From Cephalopachus bancanus (taxonomy: Eukaryota > Chordata > Mammalia > Primates > Tarsiidae): a stretch of DNA of 64,000 nucleotides. Position 1 is the stretch's first letter; each line of letters starts with the position of its first letter. Below are positions 33,561 to 45,063 of the stretch, one piece after another. The translations under genes and the position numbers were made by a program. The stretch lies in contig JAPVLO010000007.1 of assembly GCA_027257055.1 (NCBI GenBank), positions 5,952,001-6,016,000 of the forward strand, given 5' to 3'. Below the pieces are notes generated by a model. That model did not search any database. It was not told the origin of the DNA and saw only the letters and a list, made by a program, of their open reading frames with translations.

Positions 33561-33919
33561 CATGGTTAGCAAGAAGTAGAATTTAATTGAAAGAGATAAA
33601 TGAAAGATTTAGTACAGTGTCTAGCATGTAGTTCAAATTAAAAGGCTATTGTTGTATTATAAAAGTTATTTGTAAATTATCCCATCTTACTGATCTTTCT
33701 TGTTTCTCTTATGTTTTCAGCTGACTCTCTTGGCTTTTCAGACAGGCAAATCAATCAACCAATCAATCAGTCATTGTGTGAATTTCCTTAACAGTGTCAA
33801 GGGAGCATTGTTGAGAGCTCTGACATGGGTCATTTTTAACATTTAGATATTACTAAGAGGTGTCCTCTTTCAATCTAGCTATATTCCCCAGACAGTGTTG
33901 ATAAGTGAACATCTCCACA
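33561..33919. other. Single-copy stretch, no gene recognised
   Basis: Includes a repeated AATCAATC-type phrase near 33749-33770. Nothing else can be supported. Confidence 0.4.
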
Positions 33920-33924
33920 TTTTT

Positions 33925-34390
33925 CTTTTTAAAAAATTATTACTATTTTAAAGATGTGGGGTATAATTCAGGGTTAGGCATATAAATGGTCATTATGCAG
34001 GTACCCTTGTTGATGAGATATGCCCTTCTTCCCTCCTCTGGCAGTTTCTCACTACCGCCAATCCCTTTCTTGTAGTATTTTGATAATCACTGAAGGTCTG
34101 CTTATGAGTGAGAACATGTGGTACTCAGTTCCTTGTTTCTGTGATAGATCACTGAGTATTAAAGACTTTAAGTTCATCCAAGTTGCTGTGAAATTCATAA
34201 TTTTGTCCTTTTTATGGCTGCATAATATTCCATCATGTATATGTACTACATTTGTTTAGCCAGTCCTCTTTCAATGGGCAGCACAGTTGGTTCCATGTTT
34301 TTGCTTTCATGAATAATAAACATGTGTGTGCAGGTATCTTTTTTATAGAGTGATTTGAGTTCCTCCAGGTATATTCCCTGAAGGGGGATC
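33925..34390 (-). mobile_element. 5'-truncated L1 (older lineage-specific subfamily)
   Basis: Complement of an L1 3' UTR and ORF2 C-terminal end, matching the sequence type at 10680-11155. A-rich tail complement at 33920-33955. Truncated near 34390 in the phrase aagggggatca. I see no clear TSD. Small remnants of the ORF2 frame are interrupted. Confidence 0.85.
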
Positions 34391-35454
34391 ATCCTGATCT
34401 CATGACTGAGTGTCCCAAAAGACTGAGAAGAAACTCAACAAGAAAATCTTCTGGGAGCAAACTGTTCACCTGTGCTTACTGAAGATGTTCCCTCAGGGAC
34501 AGCGTGTCTTGTCCTGTTTTCTGATGGGAAAGTCTTCATTCCTGGTCCATAAGCAGGTATCTGGAGCTACAGCTCTTAGAGTCAGGAGACAATCTGTTCT
34601 TCCTCCTTCTTATCTTAGCTGGAATATCTGCAGCTACCACAGAACCTCCTGTCCAGAATGTTGATCTCACAGATTATGAGCTCCCCTTTCCTTCTCCTTG
34701 GCTTGTGCTGCCTTCACTAGTTACTTAACTGTCATCTGGCCCCATGATGTCTATCTCTAAGGTGTTCTCGTATTCAGCAGGAAGTCTTTGAGTTTATGCC
34801 ATGAAGAAAAATTTTCTTTTCAAGGCTGTTGTAGTTTCTCCCTGTTTTTACACTTCTTTGCTCCTTTCTGCAAGAACTTGTTTAGTGAGACAAGATACTT
34901 ATGATGAATTCTCCATTTGATCAAGATATCTTTTCTTTTATTTTATGATTATGTATGAAACTGGATTTTAAACCAGATGAGGAAGAAAATCCTAGGTGAT
35001 CCACACACCCATCATTTTGGTATTTTTGGTTTGAATAATGTAAATATTATGTAGCTAAAAAGTAATCAACAAAGGTCTCTGAATACCATGGAGATTGTTT
35101 CTGGCAGCAGAAAATACATTAGTTCTCGATTTCTCTAAACTGAATGCTCATTTAGAAGAAAAATGAAGTGTTTACTCTGAAACTACATATCATTAGGCAG
35201 ATATTTTTGAACATTTGAATCTGAAATATATTTGTAAAAATCCTGTACCCAGACATAAACCCATATGGCATAATGGTTATTTGCTTTTGGTTTGCCAGGT
35301 CTGCAAAAGTTTTGTGTTTTTTTAATCCTTGAAATTGGGATAAAGACTTAGATACTGCAAGGAAGTTCTCAATTTTTCACTAAACAATAAAACAAGTAAT
35401 TAAACAGTAAAAATAATAATGTGGAATTATAAACTGTATTGTGCATAGGGATAA
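34391..35454. other. Single-copy stretch, no gene recognised
   Basis: The 84-codon frame at 34410-34664 has no recognisable domain. No RNA gene or repeat family is clear. Confidence 0.4.
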
Positions 35455-35682
35455 AGCAATGGTTGTCAGCTAGGACAGTTCTGGGGCATAGAGGGTGTGT
35501 GGCAATATCTGGAGACATTTTTGGTTGTCACAGTGTAGAGGGGGTGCTAATAGCATCTTGGAGTGGAAAACAGGGATGTTGTTAAACATCCCACAATGCA
35601 CAGAATATTTCCCCACAGCAAAGACCCATCCAGTCCAATGTTAGCCAGTTACCAGTCACTGTCAGGCTGTGGAACCCTGGCA
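35455..35682 (+). mobile_element. MER5A (hAT-Charlie) non-autonomous transposon
   Basis: Typical MER5A sequence on the plus strand: aatggttgtcagctagg, ggcaatatctggagacattt, ggttgtcacagtg, gttaaacatcccacaatgca and a gctgtggaaccctgg end. The family is about 190 bases; this copy is slightly extended. Confidence 0.85.
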
Positions 35683-36764
35683 TAAGAAAGAGCAGATTGG
35701 TGGAATATACCTCTTCTGTGTTCCTCTGAGACAGGGCCCCAGACATGTAGCACATCTCAAAATCTTGGGGAGTGAGAACAATCGTTCTGGCATTTGGAAA
35801 GCAGCTGTGCATCTTAATGAGGACACAGGACTGAGGTGAAAACCCCTCGGTTCCAGCCAGCACTGTTACCTGGCTATGGAGAATGCTGTCTTACCTCTGA
35901 GTGTCTAAGCTGTCATATATGAAAGAGTTAACGACACTGAACAGGCAGAATTATTTAGAAGAAAAATAAGACGGCATGTATGAAAACATTGGACACACTG
36001 GAAATGGCCTACACTGTCAAGGGGCTATTTCTGGTTTATAATATTTCACATAATTTCTACTTAGCTATAGGCATTCAAGCCTTCTAACCCATTTTTTTTA
36101 ATGCAGCTTTTTTTTTCTTTTGGTGTATTGAGATAAAAAGAAACACTATAAATGACCTATATCCTTTCTTGAGCACTTACATTTACCTTTATTTACCCAT
36201 ATTTGTTTTTCTTATATGTTTCCCCCCAGTTCGCCTATTGCTACTTCAAAAACAATTGAAAGCAGAGCAAAGAAGAATTGCTCACCACCTTGCCAACTGC
36301 TGTAATCAAACTCTAGAATGGGTCCATCATTCATGAAATGAACAGGAAGGCAGACAGTGCAAAGAAGCAAAGTTAGAGGTAGTTGCTATTTAATCACTGA
36401 AACTACAGTCACATACTCTTTCCTTTTAGTGAGAAAGACTAGAATTAATATTTTAAATGGTAAACAGAAACAGAAAAAGAATCAAGTAACAGTGAGAAGG
36501 AATGTTTATCATCTTAAGGGGAAAATTATTTTTTAAAGTCTTATCCAGAAATAGAAATCTGAAAGCTAGGAGCACCAGCCAATGTGTTAAAATATGAGCA
36601 TTTCTTAATGTGGTGCTTCTGCCTGGTTGCACTCTCCCTTAGACAGCAAATGGACATTTTTCCTGGTAGCACAGAGAGAATGAGACATTTGTTGAATAGG
36701 CAAATACAAGAGGCATTTTGAAGTCATCCATTCATAAATTGTCAATGGCGCTGAGGAATTGACT
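35683..36764. other. Single-copy stretch, no gene recognised
   Basis: AT-rich; no repeat family, exon or RNA gene is evident. Confidence 0.4.
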
Positions 36765-36885
36765 GCAGTATTCCTCTTTCATAGATGAGAAAACCAAGGC
36801 TTACGTGGGTGAAATGCTCTGCTCAAGTCACATGTGGCTGCTATGAGGTCAGAATCCATTCTTGTCTGACTCTTTGACACATGAC
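36765..36885 (-). repeat. MIR SINE fragment
   Basis: Complement of the MIR core: cctctttcatagatgagaaaa, then gaaatgctctgctcaagtca and gaggtcagaatccattcttg. Confidence 0.65.
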
Positions 36886-37234
36886 ACTTTAATTCCTACA
36901 GTGGCCTTTTCCCTGGGAACCAAAGAATTTATACACATAACACTTGTCATTATAGAAATAATGTGCCATGTTTCTTTTCAGACCAAAATGCCTTTTTATT
37001 TAATATCATGTTATTCCTCTAAGATGATCAGAAATGATAATCTAACAGACCCTGGCTTTATTATACTATGAATTTGTGAGGTCTGAACTTTTCCAAAACA
37101 TCACATTTTGGACCACTACACTTTGGCCTCATTTTTATCAGTAGTTTTAGCATCTGATGAGTTTCTTAGAGAGCTCACAAAGAACTTCGTCAAGGCAGTT
37201 GTGATTATAATAATCCAAGCTCAAATTTACAGTT

Positions 37235-37425
37235 GCTCCCCACTCGCCAAGCACCCATAAACACCATCTCATTGGATACTCAGAGCAAACTCAGAGAGAC
37301 ATCCTCCTCCTCCTTCTATCCTCTTCATCCATGCAAGAGTTGAGACCAAGATTGGTGACATCAGTGCCTTTAAGCCAGGAGTCAAACATGGGAGCCCTGA
37401 TCTCAGCTTTCTAACACTCTTATCA
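37235..37425 (-). repeat. Degenerate MIR SINE
   Basis: Complement of MIR in decayed form: caccatctcattggatactc then tcctcttcatccatgcaaga and ttaagccaggagtcaaacat. Confidence 0.5.
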
Positions 37426-38149
37426 ATGTAAGAGTCTTCTCCTATGTCTTCTGACTTGTAGAGACATACTCATTCAAGATGGCAAACAGAGAACCATCCA
37501 GCTTTGCAGGAGTACTGTCCAGTGCTGGACTAGAAAGGAACTCCTGCCTTGTCTCATGGTGTTTTTAATTCAAAGTCCTGCCTCAGGACGTTGAATTAAA
37601 AGATTCCAAACTCCAGTGTGCCATGGACCTCAGGAGACCCACCATTGTCAAGTGTTCCTGGTAGAGCAACTTCTATGTCCATTTGTTCTTGACCCTCAAA
37701 ATAAGTTATATCAATCAGTACTTAGTTTCCTTTATTTTTATTTTTGTATTTGTTTAAAGAAAATCACTATATGCTTCTTAAAAGTAGATGGGAAAATTGA
37801 AACTCTGGAGACTTGGGATCAGAAAGCAGGTGTGATCTTCCAGTATTCTTTTAGGAAGAAGTGACAGCAGTGTATGTTAGTCCCCATGCTGACACCAAGC
37901 CTGGTGCATATGGAAAGTGGTGCTGAGGTCACAACTCACTGGCAGAGTCCATAGAAATATGGTGCTTCTTTCAACAGCCATCAAGACACAGATGCACGCT
38001 TGGCCTTTATGATGAGTGTGACCTTGGTGAATGCCCATTTTGGGGAAAAAGGTAGAATCATAGGCAATAACTTGGTACTGAATTGAACATCTTCATCTAA
38101 TTTGTGGAGTGAAATGTCATAAATTACAGAATGAAAAATGGACAAGAGT
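37426..38149. other. Single-copy stretch, no gene recognised
   Basis: The 82-codon frame at 37616-37864 has no domain features. Nothing else can be supported. Confidence 0.4.
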
Positions 38150-38640
38150 CCTCAAAGAGTACAGACTGCACACGGTCACTCTGTTTGGCCTTTGCGCAAG
38201 TATTTTTCTTCTATTTGGTGACGTAGTGTGGCCAGAGTCTATTTTGAGAAAGGCGAAATAACAAAAGAGCTTGCAGCTTTGCAATCAGCTTTCTGAAACC
38301 TCAGCATTGCTAATTGCCTACTGTATCTGTCACGACTGCATTTTTTCTGGTGTACTTAGATAAAGTTCTATACACCAGCTAATTAGAGTGATTAAATAAA
38401 TTAGGCTGCTTCAGGTCATCCTGCTTTTCCATTAGATAGGAATTCACCATGCGTGGAGAAGAAATGTTTTGGCTCTTTCTATGGGCTGCTGGATAACATG
38501 CCCCAATTTTCAGCACTGCGGTAGAGCTAAAAGGCTGAAGAATCGTACTTCAAGTGTGAAATAGAGGCTGTGTTGTTTAACACCATCCATGGGAAAACGA
38601 CATAAATGCATTAGGGCAGGCAATTTGGGGCATGTTGGTA
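38150..38640. promoter_or_regulatory. Candidate conserved non-coding element
   Basis: Repeat-free and information-rich, with isolated CpGs kept in an AT-rich setting. Motif-like parts include GGTGACGTAG near 38217 (CRE-like), AGCTAATTAGAG near 38376, GATTAAATAAATTAGG near 38388 (homeodomain-like) and GCAATCAGCTTTC near 38279. Suggests an enhancer; conservation untested. Confidence 0.33.
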
Positions 38641-38899
38641 TAATCTCATGGAAGTGGGGTAACATTTACGGAGTAGCCAGACTGAAGAGGTATCTTAGGT
38701 AGCTAGCTAACCTGGAGTTCCATGTGAAACACCTTGTACGATTACACCATGTTAAGTGTCCCGCATTTCAATGCACAGTTGGATTGACACTGGACTGGTG
38801 TTTCATCCTCTGCACAGGAAGCTTCCATATGACAAAAGTCATAAGGCACCTGGGCCAGTAATCGTGGGGATAGGTTAAGTCCTTTTCACCCTTCTTGTG

Positions 38900-39075
38900 G
38901 ACTTACTGTGTGCTTGGCTCTGGCCAGAGAACCATACATTGAATGCCAGATTTAATCCTCACTTATTATTGATATCTTCGAATTATATTGAGAAAACTCA
39001 GGCTCAGAGACATACATGCCCTTCCAACACCACACAGCCTAGTAAGGGTTGAGGTGTTGGACTTTCAATACAGGG
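38900..39075 (-). repeat. MIR SINE
   Basis: Complement of MIR: gtggacttactgtgtgcttgg, then tttaatcctcacttattatt, gaaaactcaggctcagaga and cacacagcctagtaaggg. Confidence 0.7.
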
Positions 39076-39129
39076 CATGTGTTCTCAAGCAGCACTGACC
39101 CACAGCTGAGGCTGTGGGCTCTGCTGGTT

Positions 39130-39255
39130 TCTTCACTAAAGATTTAGAAGACCTCGGCCAGTCACTGAACCCTTTTGTTCCGACCTTTCTTGTCGGTAAG
39201 GGGAACAACAGTCCTCATCTCATGGTGGGGGTGCTGTCAAAACTGCTAACTTAGA
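39130..39255 (+). repeat. Degenerate MIR SINE
   Basis: Plus-strand MIR-like run: ctcggccagtcactgaacc, then ttgtcggtaaggggaacaac and cctcatctcatggtggggg. Divergently placed next to the preceding MIR. Confidence 0.5.
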
Positions 39256-39579
39256 ATTTCTCTTCTCTCCCCATCTTACTACATCTCTTGGGTTTTAACT
39301 TTCTGGACCCTGGAGGAGATCAGGAAGAAGCAAGAATCTCTTGCCATGAGATTTCAATGACTTAAAAGGGACAGGATTCAGGGGTTCAGAAAAGCTGACA
39401 TAGCAACCTCACAGCTAGTTGGACGAGAACCTGAGGTCAGCCAAAATGTACTCCATGGCTGATTCTGCCTCTGCCTTTACTCTGGGTTCCTTGGGGGTTT
39501 GCTGAAGATGGGGCCCTGCTAATTTTGCTCATTTAATCGAGCATTTTCTCTGTGGAGCTGAGATAAGAGCCATGACTTC
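39256..39579. other. Single-copy stretch, no gene recognised
   Basis: About 320 bases between a MIR and an L1 insertion. No feature recognised. Confidence 0.4.
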
Positions 39580-39594
39580 TAGCTTCAGCTTTTT

Positions 39595-40085
39595 TTTTCC
39601 CCAAGGTCTTTAAAAAAAAAAAATTAATCAATATTTTTTATTATGATACTGTGGGGTACAGTTAAGGGTTAGGTATACAAATATGCTTTGTTCAGTCACC
39701 CTTGTTGATGAGAGGTATCTCCCCATCTCCAGACAGATATTTACTACCGTTAATCCGAAACCCACAGGCCATAAGAAATAAGATAGACAAGTGGGACTTC
39801 ATGAAACTGACAAGCTTCTGCAAAGCCAAAGAAACCATCAAGAGAGCAGGGAGACAGCCTACAGACTAGGAAAAAGTATTTGCCAACTCCAGGTCTGACA
39901 AAGGCTTAACATCTTGGATCTACTAGAAACTCAAAATGTGCTGATAAGTAAAAAGAAAAAAACAAACAACCCCATTATAAAATGAGCAAAAGATATGAAC
40001 AGACACTTCTCAAAGGAAGACATCCGAGCAACCAACAGACACATGAAAAAATGTTCAACCTCACTAATCATCAGGGAGATGCAAA
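39595..40085 (-). mobile_element. Young L1, 5'-inverted and internally deleted
   Basis: About 39612-39756 is the young L1 3' UTR on the minus strand. About 39757-40085 is ORF2 sequence on the plus strand, with several hundred bases of intervening L1 missing. A perfect 15-bp TSD, TAGCTTCAGCTTTTT, lies at 39580-39594 and 40086-40100. On the element strand the tail reads T-run, then AAAGACCTTGGGG, then A-run, so extra sequence follows the usual L1 end. Inactive. Confidence 0.9.
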
Positions 40086-40100
40086 TAGCTTCAGCTTTTT

Positions 40101-40608
40101 AGCTGACTAGCTAGGTGACTTCCATGAGTCACTCAACTTTCTGATATGCAGTTTTCTAACCTTAGAAACCATCAACTTTGTTTGCAGTAACAGTGTCTAA
40201 TACCAACTGCCTGTCCTGACCACTTCCCATTTGCCTGCTTGTACGCTGGCTGGACATTCCCTATCTCAAATCCTTCCTGCATTTGATCCTCTGCTTGCAT
40301 AGCTACTACAAGCCTTGTGTCCTCATTTTATAGAGAAAAAAATAAGTGCTCAATAAATATCCATTTAATATGTACAATAATATCAATTACATTAAGTACA
40401 AAAAATGAAGTTCCAGGGCAGGTTTATTACAAAAGGAAAAATTCTCAATAATTTCGTCAGATGGGTGATTATTCTAGAACTCACAGATTGCCACCATGTT
40501 AAGACATTCCTCTTTAAATTCCGTCTACATTACGAGTTAGACTAGCAAATTATTAGTTTCTAAATATTCTACAAAAGTAACTTACAGGATTCCACATCAA
40601 CTCTCATA
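40101..40608. other. Unplaced stretch, weak MIR-like parts, no gene recognised
   Basis: Near 40110-40170 and 40310-40360 (tgtcctcattttatagag, then gtgctcaataaatatcc) there is a weak resemblance to MIR or L2 ends. No other feature. Confidence 0.35.
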
Positions 40609-40838
40609 AAAGGGCTTCTCAACCTTGGCCTTATTGACATTTGGGGCAAAATAATTCCTTGCTAGGTGGGGGACTGTCTTGTGCCTAGTGGCATGTTTCC
40701 CAGCAATCCTGACCTCTACCCACTTGAAGCCAGCAGCACCCTTCCACGTTGTGCCAACCAAAAACATCCCTAAACATTATCAAATATTCCCAAGGGAATA
40801 CATTTGCCCCCAGCAGAGAAGCACTACCCTGGATCAAG
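40609..40838 (-). mobile_element. MER5A (hAT-Charlie) non-autonomous transposon
   Basis: Reverse orientation relative to the copy at 35455: gcttctcaaccttggcctta, tattgacatttggggc, the central block tgacctctacccacttgaagcc, then aaccaaaaacatccctaaac and a right end agagaagcacta. Confidence 0.85.
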
Positions 40839-42060
40839 AATCACAGACCTAAGAATGAGTAAAATGTGAACACCATGATAAATGTTTGCTTTAGTTTTTA
40901 ATTTTTTAAAATCTCAACAAAAAACTGTTGTCAACATGCCTAAAAATGATGTCTTAAAAAATGTTGCTGTCTTCTTATTCAGTTTGTTTGGACTGAATGC
41001 GATTTCTCTGACATTTATGGGCATTTTGCCTAGATGGATGGGAGTAATTAATTGAGGTTCTCAGATTTTTTATGAGACAGAGGACACCTTGGTTTAAAGG
41101 GTGATGCTGAGCAAGTTTGTCTAATCTTGGGTAGACAGATGTTGCCCCTGATTAAATTTGAAGAAGAAAGAAAACATGTCATTTGATTATCTGCACCAAG
41201 TGGGTGTAGGCTAGATAATCTTATTTTCTCAAATGGACAAATTTCTGCAATAAGTAAAAGGAAGAATAAATGTTTGGCTGAAGGCAGTGTAGTGTGATAG
41301 AAATTAATGATGCTGCCTGAAGAGATGACTGGTTACATCTTTTTCTCGCTTTAATGTTTTCTTAGGGATGCATTTGTGGTAACCTACATGACCACAGCAG
41401 TTGAGTCCTACATCTCTGCACCTCTAAAATAGGCTTCACGAAACCAGAGAAACAAAAATGTAGGCATTCCCTCGACAGGCTAGATATTGCTGAAAATGTA
41501 CCTATGCTCAGAATGTGCTTAAATAAGGTTGCAGAAGGGAACAATAACATCCCACATCTGTTGTTCACATATTTCTATTGCACAAAACCAAGGAACTGTC
41601 AAGATACTGAAGTCCTGGGAAAGATAGTTGAGTGCAAACATGTCGTTGCTCCACAGAACGCCTACACAGTAGGTCTGGCTTACTTTCTCCCACTGACCTA
41701 ATTTTTATGACATTTTCTCTGAGGATGCATCCAGAACCCATGAAAAACAATTATGGTCTCTTGTTCACTTATAGAAACACACCCGAAAAGGTTCAGTGTT
41801 GGCAGGAATAAGTCAGCTTGACCCGGGCAAGCAAACCTAAGCTTTTCTCACTTATGACAAAGATGCTGCCGAAAAGTTCCATCTTAACACAGCAGCATCT
41901 GGTACCATCCCAAGGACACAGAAGTAACACTTGTGGCATGAATGAACAAATGAGAAAATGAATAAATGAAATCAGTAAATCACTTGTGGTATTCACTTCA
42001 ACAATGTCTATCTTATAAAAATAGACACAACAGCAATAATAATAATAACAAATGCATATA
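40839..42060. other. Single-copy stretch, no gene recognised
   Basis: Short frames at 41362-41750 and 41793-42071 have no domain. 41940-42060 is A-rich with an AAT repeat near 42034. No clear regulatory structure. Confidence 0.38.
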
Positions 42061-42064
42061 ACAT

Positions 42065-42280
42065 TTATCATTGGCTGAGCACCATTCTAAGTGCTTTAAA
42101 TATATTAACTCACCGAATCCTCATGGTAACCATATGCACTAAGTACTGTTATTATCTCATTTTGAAGATGAGGAAACTGAGGCTTAGAGGTGTTAAGTCA
42201 CTTACTGCGGGTCACAGAGCTAGTGAATGAAACTTCTAGTACTTGAACTCTGGACATTTGTTCCTGAGTTCATGCTTTTT
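42065..42280 (-). repeat. MIR SINE, well preserved
   Basis: The best MIR in the window, complement strand: ggctgagcaccattctaagtg, tttaaatatattaactcacc, gaatcctcatggtaaccata, tgaagatgaggaaactgagg and cgggtcacagagctagtgaa. Confidence 0.85.
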
Positions 42281-42489
42281 TTTCAATACTGTACTGTATT
42301 TTCCCTATATTAACCATGATATGGTCTGATAATTTGCATTATTCAAATGAGTCTGGGTTTTATGTAAACATTGATTGATTAGCTTCTTTGAATAGTGAAC
42401 TCTCCTCTTTGTCGGTTTATTACAATGAGCTGGAAAGTCTCTGAAGGACAGAAAAAGCCAAATATTCATTCAATGCCTACTGAAAACCG

Positions 42490-43060
42490 ATTTGGGAAAA
42501 CAAAATGTGAATAAAATGGGGGGAATCAGAGCTCAATTTGCTGAAATTCAGTTTGTGAACATTTGCAAATCCCTGCATAAAACAATGAATGTTTTTTCCA
42601 CAAAGGGCACCGCCTGGATTCAGAAACATTGCTTGGATCGCATAAAATGGCTGGGTTCAAGAATAACGCGTGTCTTCAGCGCATTCTACCTTGGCCTGTT
42701 GCTCTGCAATGATAGTTGCTATAGAAATGCCCAGGTGAGATATTCTTGCGAATACAATGGGTGATATATTAGGCATAATCTTTATTACAAGTTTAGGGCT
42801 TCAGTCAAAATCAAGCCTCCATAAAAAAGGAAATCAACTCTCTCTGTAAAAGTTAATCCATGATTAAGGGGGAAAAAGCCAGTATATTTATAATTATCTG
42901 AGAATTGGGAATGAAAAATAGAGGTCTTCTTTATTTAGCTCTTTCTACTTAAATAATGCAGCGATGGGAGAGATTTTTGGGGGAATGTATAATTTAATAT
43001 AATTGAGTAAGGGAATTAGAACGCTTCATCCACGCTGCGGTTTAATGGCACAGTTCTTAA
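42490..43060. promoter_or_regulatory. Candidate conserved non-coding element
   Basis: Repeat-free stretch containing an octamer-like palindromic ATTTGCAAAT (42561-42570) followed 11 bases later by SOX-like ACAATG (42582-42587). Clustered CpGs occur near 42658-42680 (aataacgcgtg, agcgcattc). A run of TAAT cores follows at 42840-43010. A 90-codon frame (42492-42764) overlaps it but has no domain. An enhancer is the better guess. Confidence 0.35.
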
Positions 43061-43429
43061 GATAGCCAGGGATGCTGTACCAGAGCAGGGCTGAGGTTTC
43101 ACAGAAAGCTAAGTGGGAAAACAGAGGCATGAAAACATCTCGAGGACAAAGGGCACCAATGGCAAATGGTGAATAAATTGGAGTCCAAGAAAAGTGGCTG
43201 CATAGCACATGTAGATATGAGCTCATGGCTATTCAGGGGAGAAATTAAATCAACTCATACAGAAAGTGTCCAAGACCTTCCTGTTTTCCAGTCTGCTTTC
43301 CTCAGAAAGGCCAAAATGGGACCAGCTTGTCCTCCAATGTTCTCCCAGCCCTGCCTTCTGCAAAAGTTAGAGAACTACATGTGATTATGCCATATTTAAA
43401 TTAAGGAAAGACAAAGAACAAAGCCCAGT
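43061..43429. other. Single-copy stretch, no gene recognised
   Basis: Small frames in several phases, none with recognisable features. Confidence 0.4.
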
Positions 43430-43440
43430 TGTAAAATTTT

Positions 43441-43714
43441 TTTTTTGAGTTAGAGTCTCACTCTGTCGCCAAGGCTGGAGTGCAGTGGTACACCCCAGCG
43501 TCAACCTGTTGGGTTCTGGCGATCCTTCCACCTCAACCTTCCAAGTAGCCGGAAATATAGGCATGTGCTACCATGCCCAGCTCATTTTTATTTACTATAG
43601 AGACAAGGTCTCACAAAGTTGCTTGGGCTGGTCTTGAACCCTCAGGTTCAGGCAATCCACTAGCCTTGGCCTCCCAAAGTGCTGGGATTACAGGCTGAGC
43701 CACTGAGCCCGGCC
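43441..43714 (-). mobile_element. Diverged Alu SINE
   Basis: Complement of a dimeric Alu with a T run at 43437-43446 and the GAGCCCGGCC 5' end at the right. Moderately diverged. TSD about 11 bp with mismatches: TGTAAAATTTT at 43430-43440 and TGTAAATGTTT at 43715-43725. Confidence 0.88.
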
Positions 43715-43789
43715 TGTAAATGTTTTAATCACATGGTGAGACTCTCCATAGTAGATCACACAGGATCAACATCTTCTACCAATCCTCCC

Positions 43790-44162
43790 CTGTTCTACCA
43801 TATTAATTTCCTAATTTTGTCTAACAAATACCTATAAGCACAGCAGTTTGGGACATTATTACCTATGGTTGCTGACAGCCCCAGAGGTTCAGGCAGGGCC
43901 TTGTTGGTTCCTTGGGTTAGGGCCTTCCAAGGCTACAGTCAAAGTGCCACCAGAGCTGTTGATCTCAAGGGCAACTTGGAGGTCTCGTCCAAGCTTATCC
44001 AGGTCATTGACAAGTCTCAGTTTCTTGTGGGTGCAGACCTGGATTCTGTAGCTCCTAGGAGTCAGCCTCTCCACCGACAGTCCACAGCACGCCTCTCGGC
44101 TTTTCCAGGGCTAACCAGCAGAAGAGCATGTCTCTGCTTGGCGTCTCTGACATCAGAGAAGG
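43790..44162 (+). mobile_element. Possible old LTR, left part (split by Alu)
   Basis: The pattern ttaatttcctaattttgtctaac near 43801, then gcagtttgggacattatta, loosely resembles the start of ERVL/MLT-type LTRs. Sequence resumes after the Alu at 44527. Weak recognition; a host single-copy origin is possible. Confidence 0.3.
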
Positions 44163-44175
44163 ATAAGGGCCCCTT

Positions 44176-44177
<2 letters not shown>

Positions 44178-44218
<41 letters not shown>

Positions 44219-44222
44219 TTTT
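44178..44222. repeat. (TTTA)n microsatellite in an Alu tail
   Basis: About 11 TTTA units, forming the complement of an expanded A-rich tail of the adjoining Alu. Likely polymorphic. Confidence 0.97.
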
Positions 44223-44509
44223 TTATTTATGAAGTTGGAGTCTCACTCTGTCACCCAGACTGGAGTGCAGTGGCCGCTCCCTGCCACTGCAGTCTCAAAC
44301 TGCTGGGCTCCGGCAATCATTCCCCCTCAGCCTTCCAAGTAGCTGGAACTACAGGCGCTTGCTACCACGCCCACCTAATTTTTTGGTTTATTGTAGAGAT
44401 GAGGTCTCGCCAAGTTGCCCAGGCGGATCTCTAACCCACGAACTCAGGCAATCCACTCACCTCAGTCTCCCAAAGTGCTGGGATTACAGGCTGATTCACC
44501 GAGCCCGGC
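44223..44509 (-). mobile_element. Young-type Alu SINE
   Basis: Complement of the same Alu type as at 0.9 kb, ending in GAGCCCGGC. TSD about 16 bp with mismatches: ATAAGGGCCCCTTTTAT starting at 44163 and ATAAGGGACCCTTTTAA at 44510-44526. The B box is mutated (complement of ctctaaccc). Confidence 0.9.
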
Positions 44510-44526
44510 ATAAGGGACCCTTTTAA

Positions 44527-45055
44527 AGGGTTTTCCCCCTATCACCTCATTGTCCCAGGGCCACCTGAGATCACTTCTTTTTTATTAATTCGTAGTCAGC
44601 TAAATAAGGACCTCATTCCATCCCCCAAACTCCTTTGCTCTTGGTTAGAGGCCAATCACAGGTTCTGGGGGAAGGGGATTCCACAGGGTGTGACTCACTG
44701 AGAGCCACCTTAGGGCTTGTCCTCCATACACTCCCTGCCCTGTCCCCAGATTCTTTTATGGAAAAGATAGGGAGGATAAAAGAGGCCAAGAGAGGTGGGT
44801 GCTTGCCTTTCACTGAGAGTGGCAACTGTCAGACCCCAGAGCCCTGGGTCCTAGACAGTCCTTCTAAGATTCCTGCTACTCTGTCTCACTGACTAGCTCT
44901 TCCAAGGGAACCAGGACTGAACACCAAACAAGGAGTCCCTGGCCAGGTGAGTCCTCCTTCTCTAAAGGGATACCAGTCCATAACACACCCATTCACTAGT
45001 ACATTTTCCATGGACTCAGTGGACACTTAAGTCACTTGTTCCCAGGGAGTTTGTT
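44527..45055. other. Possible old LTR right part, then single-copy
   Basis: 44527-44700 (cctatcacctcattgtccc, agtcagctaaataagg and ggccaatcacaggttct) may continue the LTR-like piece at 43790. The remainder to 45055 has no recognisable element or gene. Confidence 0.3.
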
Positions 45056-45063
45056 CTTTAGAG

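Noticed and set aside
34410..34664. 84-codon frame considered as a coding exon
   Set aside because: No flanking splice sites fit, no family recognised, and the start lies just after an L1 truncation point.
43865..44434. 189-codon plus-strand open frame
   Set aside because: It crosses a TTTA microsatellite and an Alu read antisense; the C-terminal part is ordinary Alu translation.
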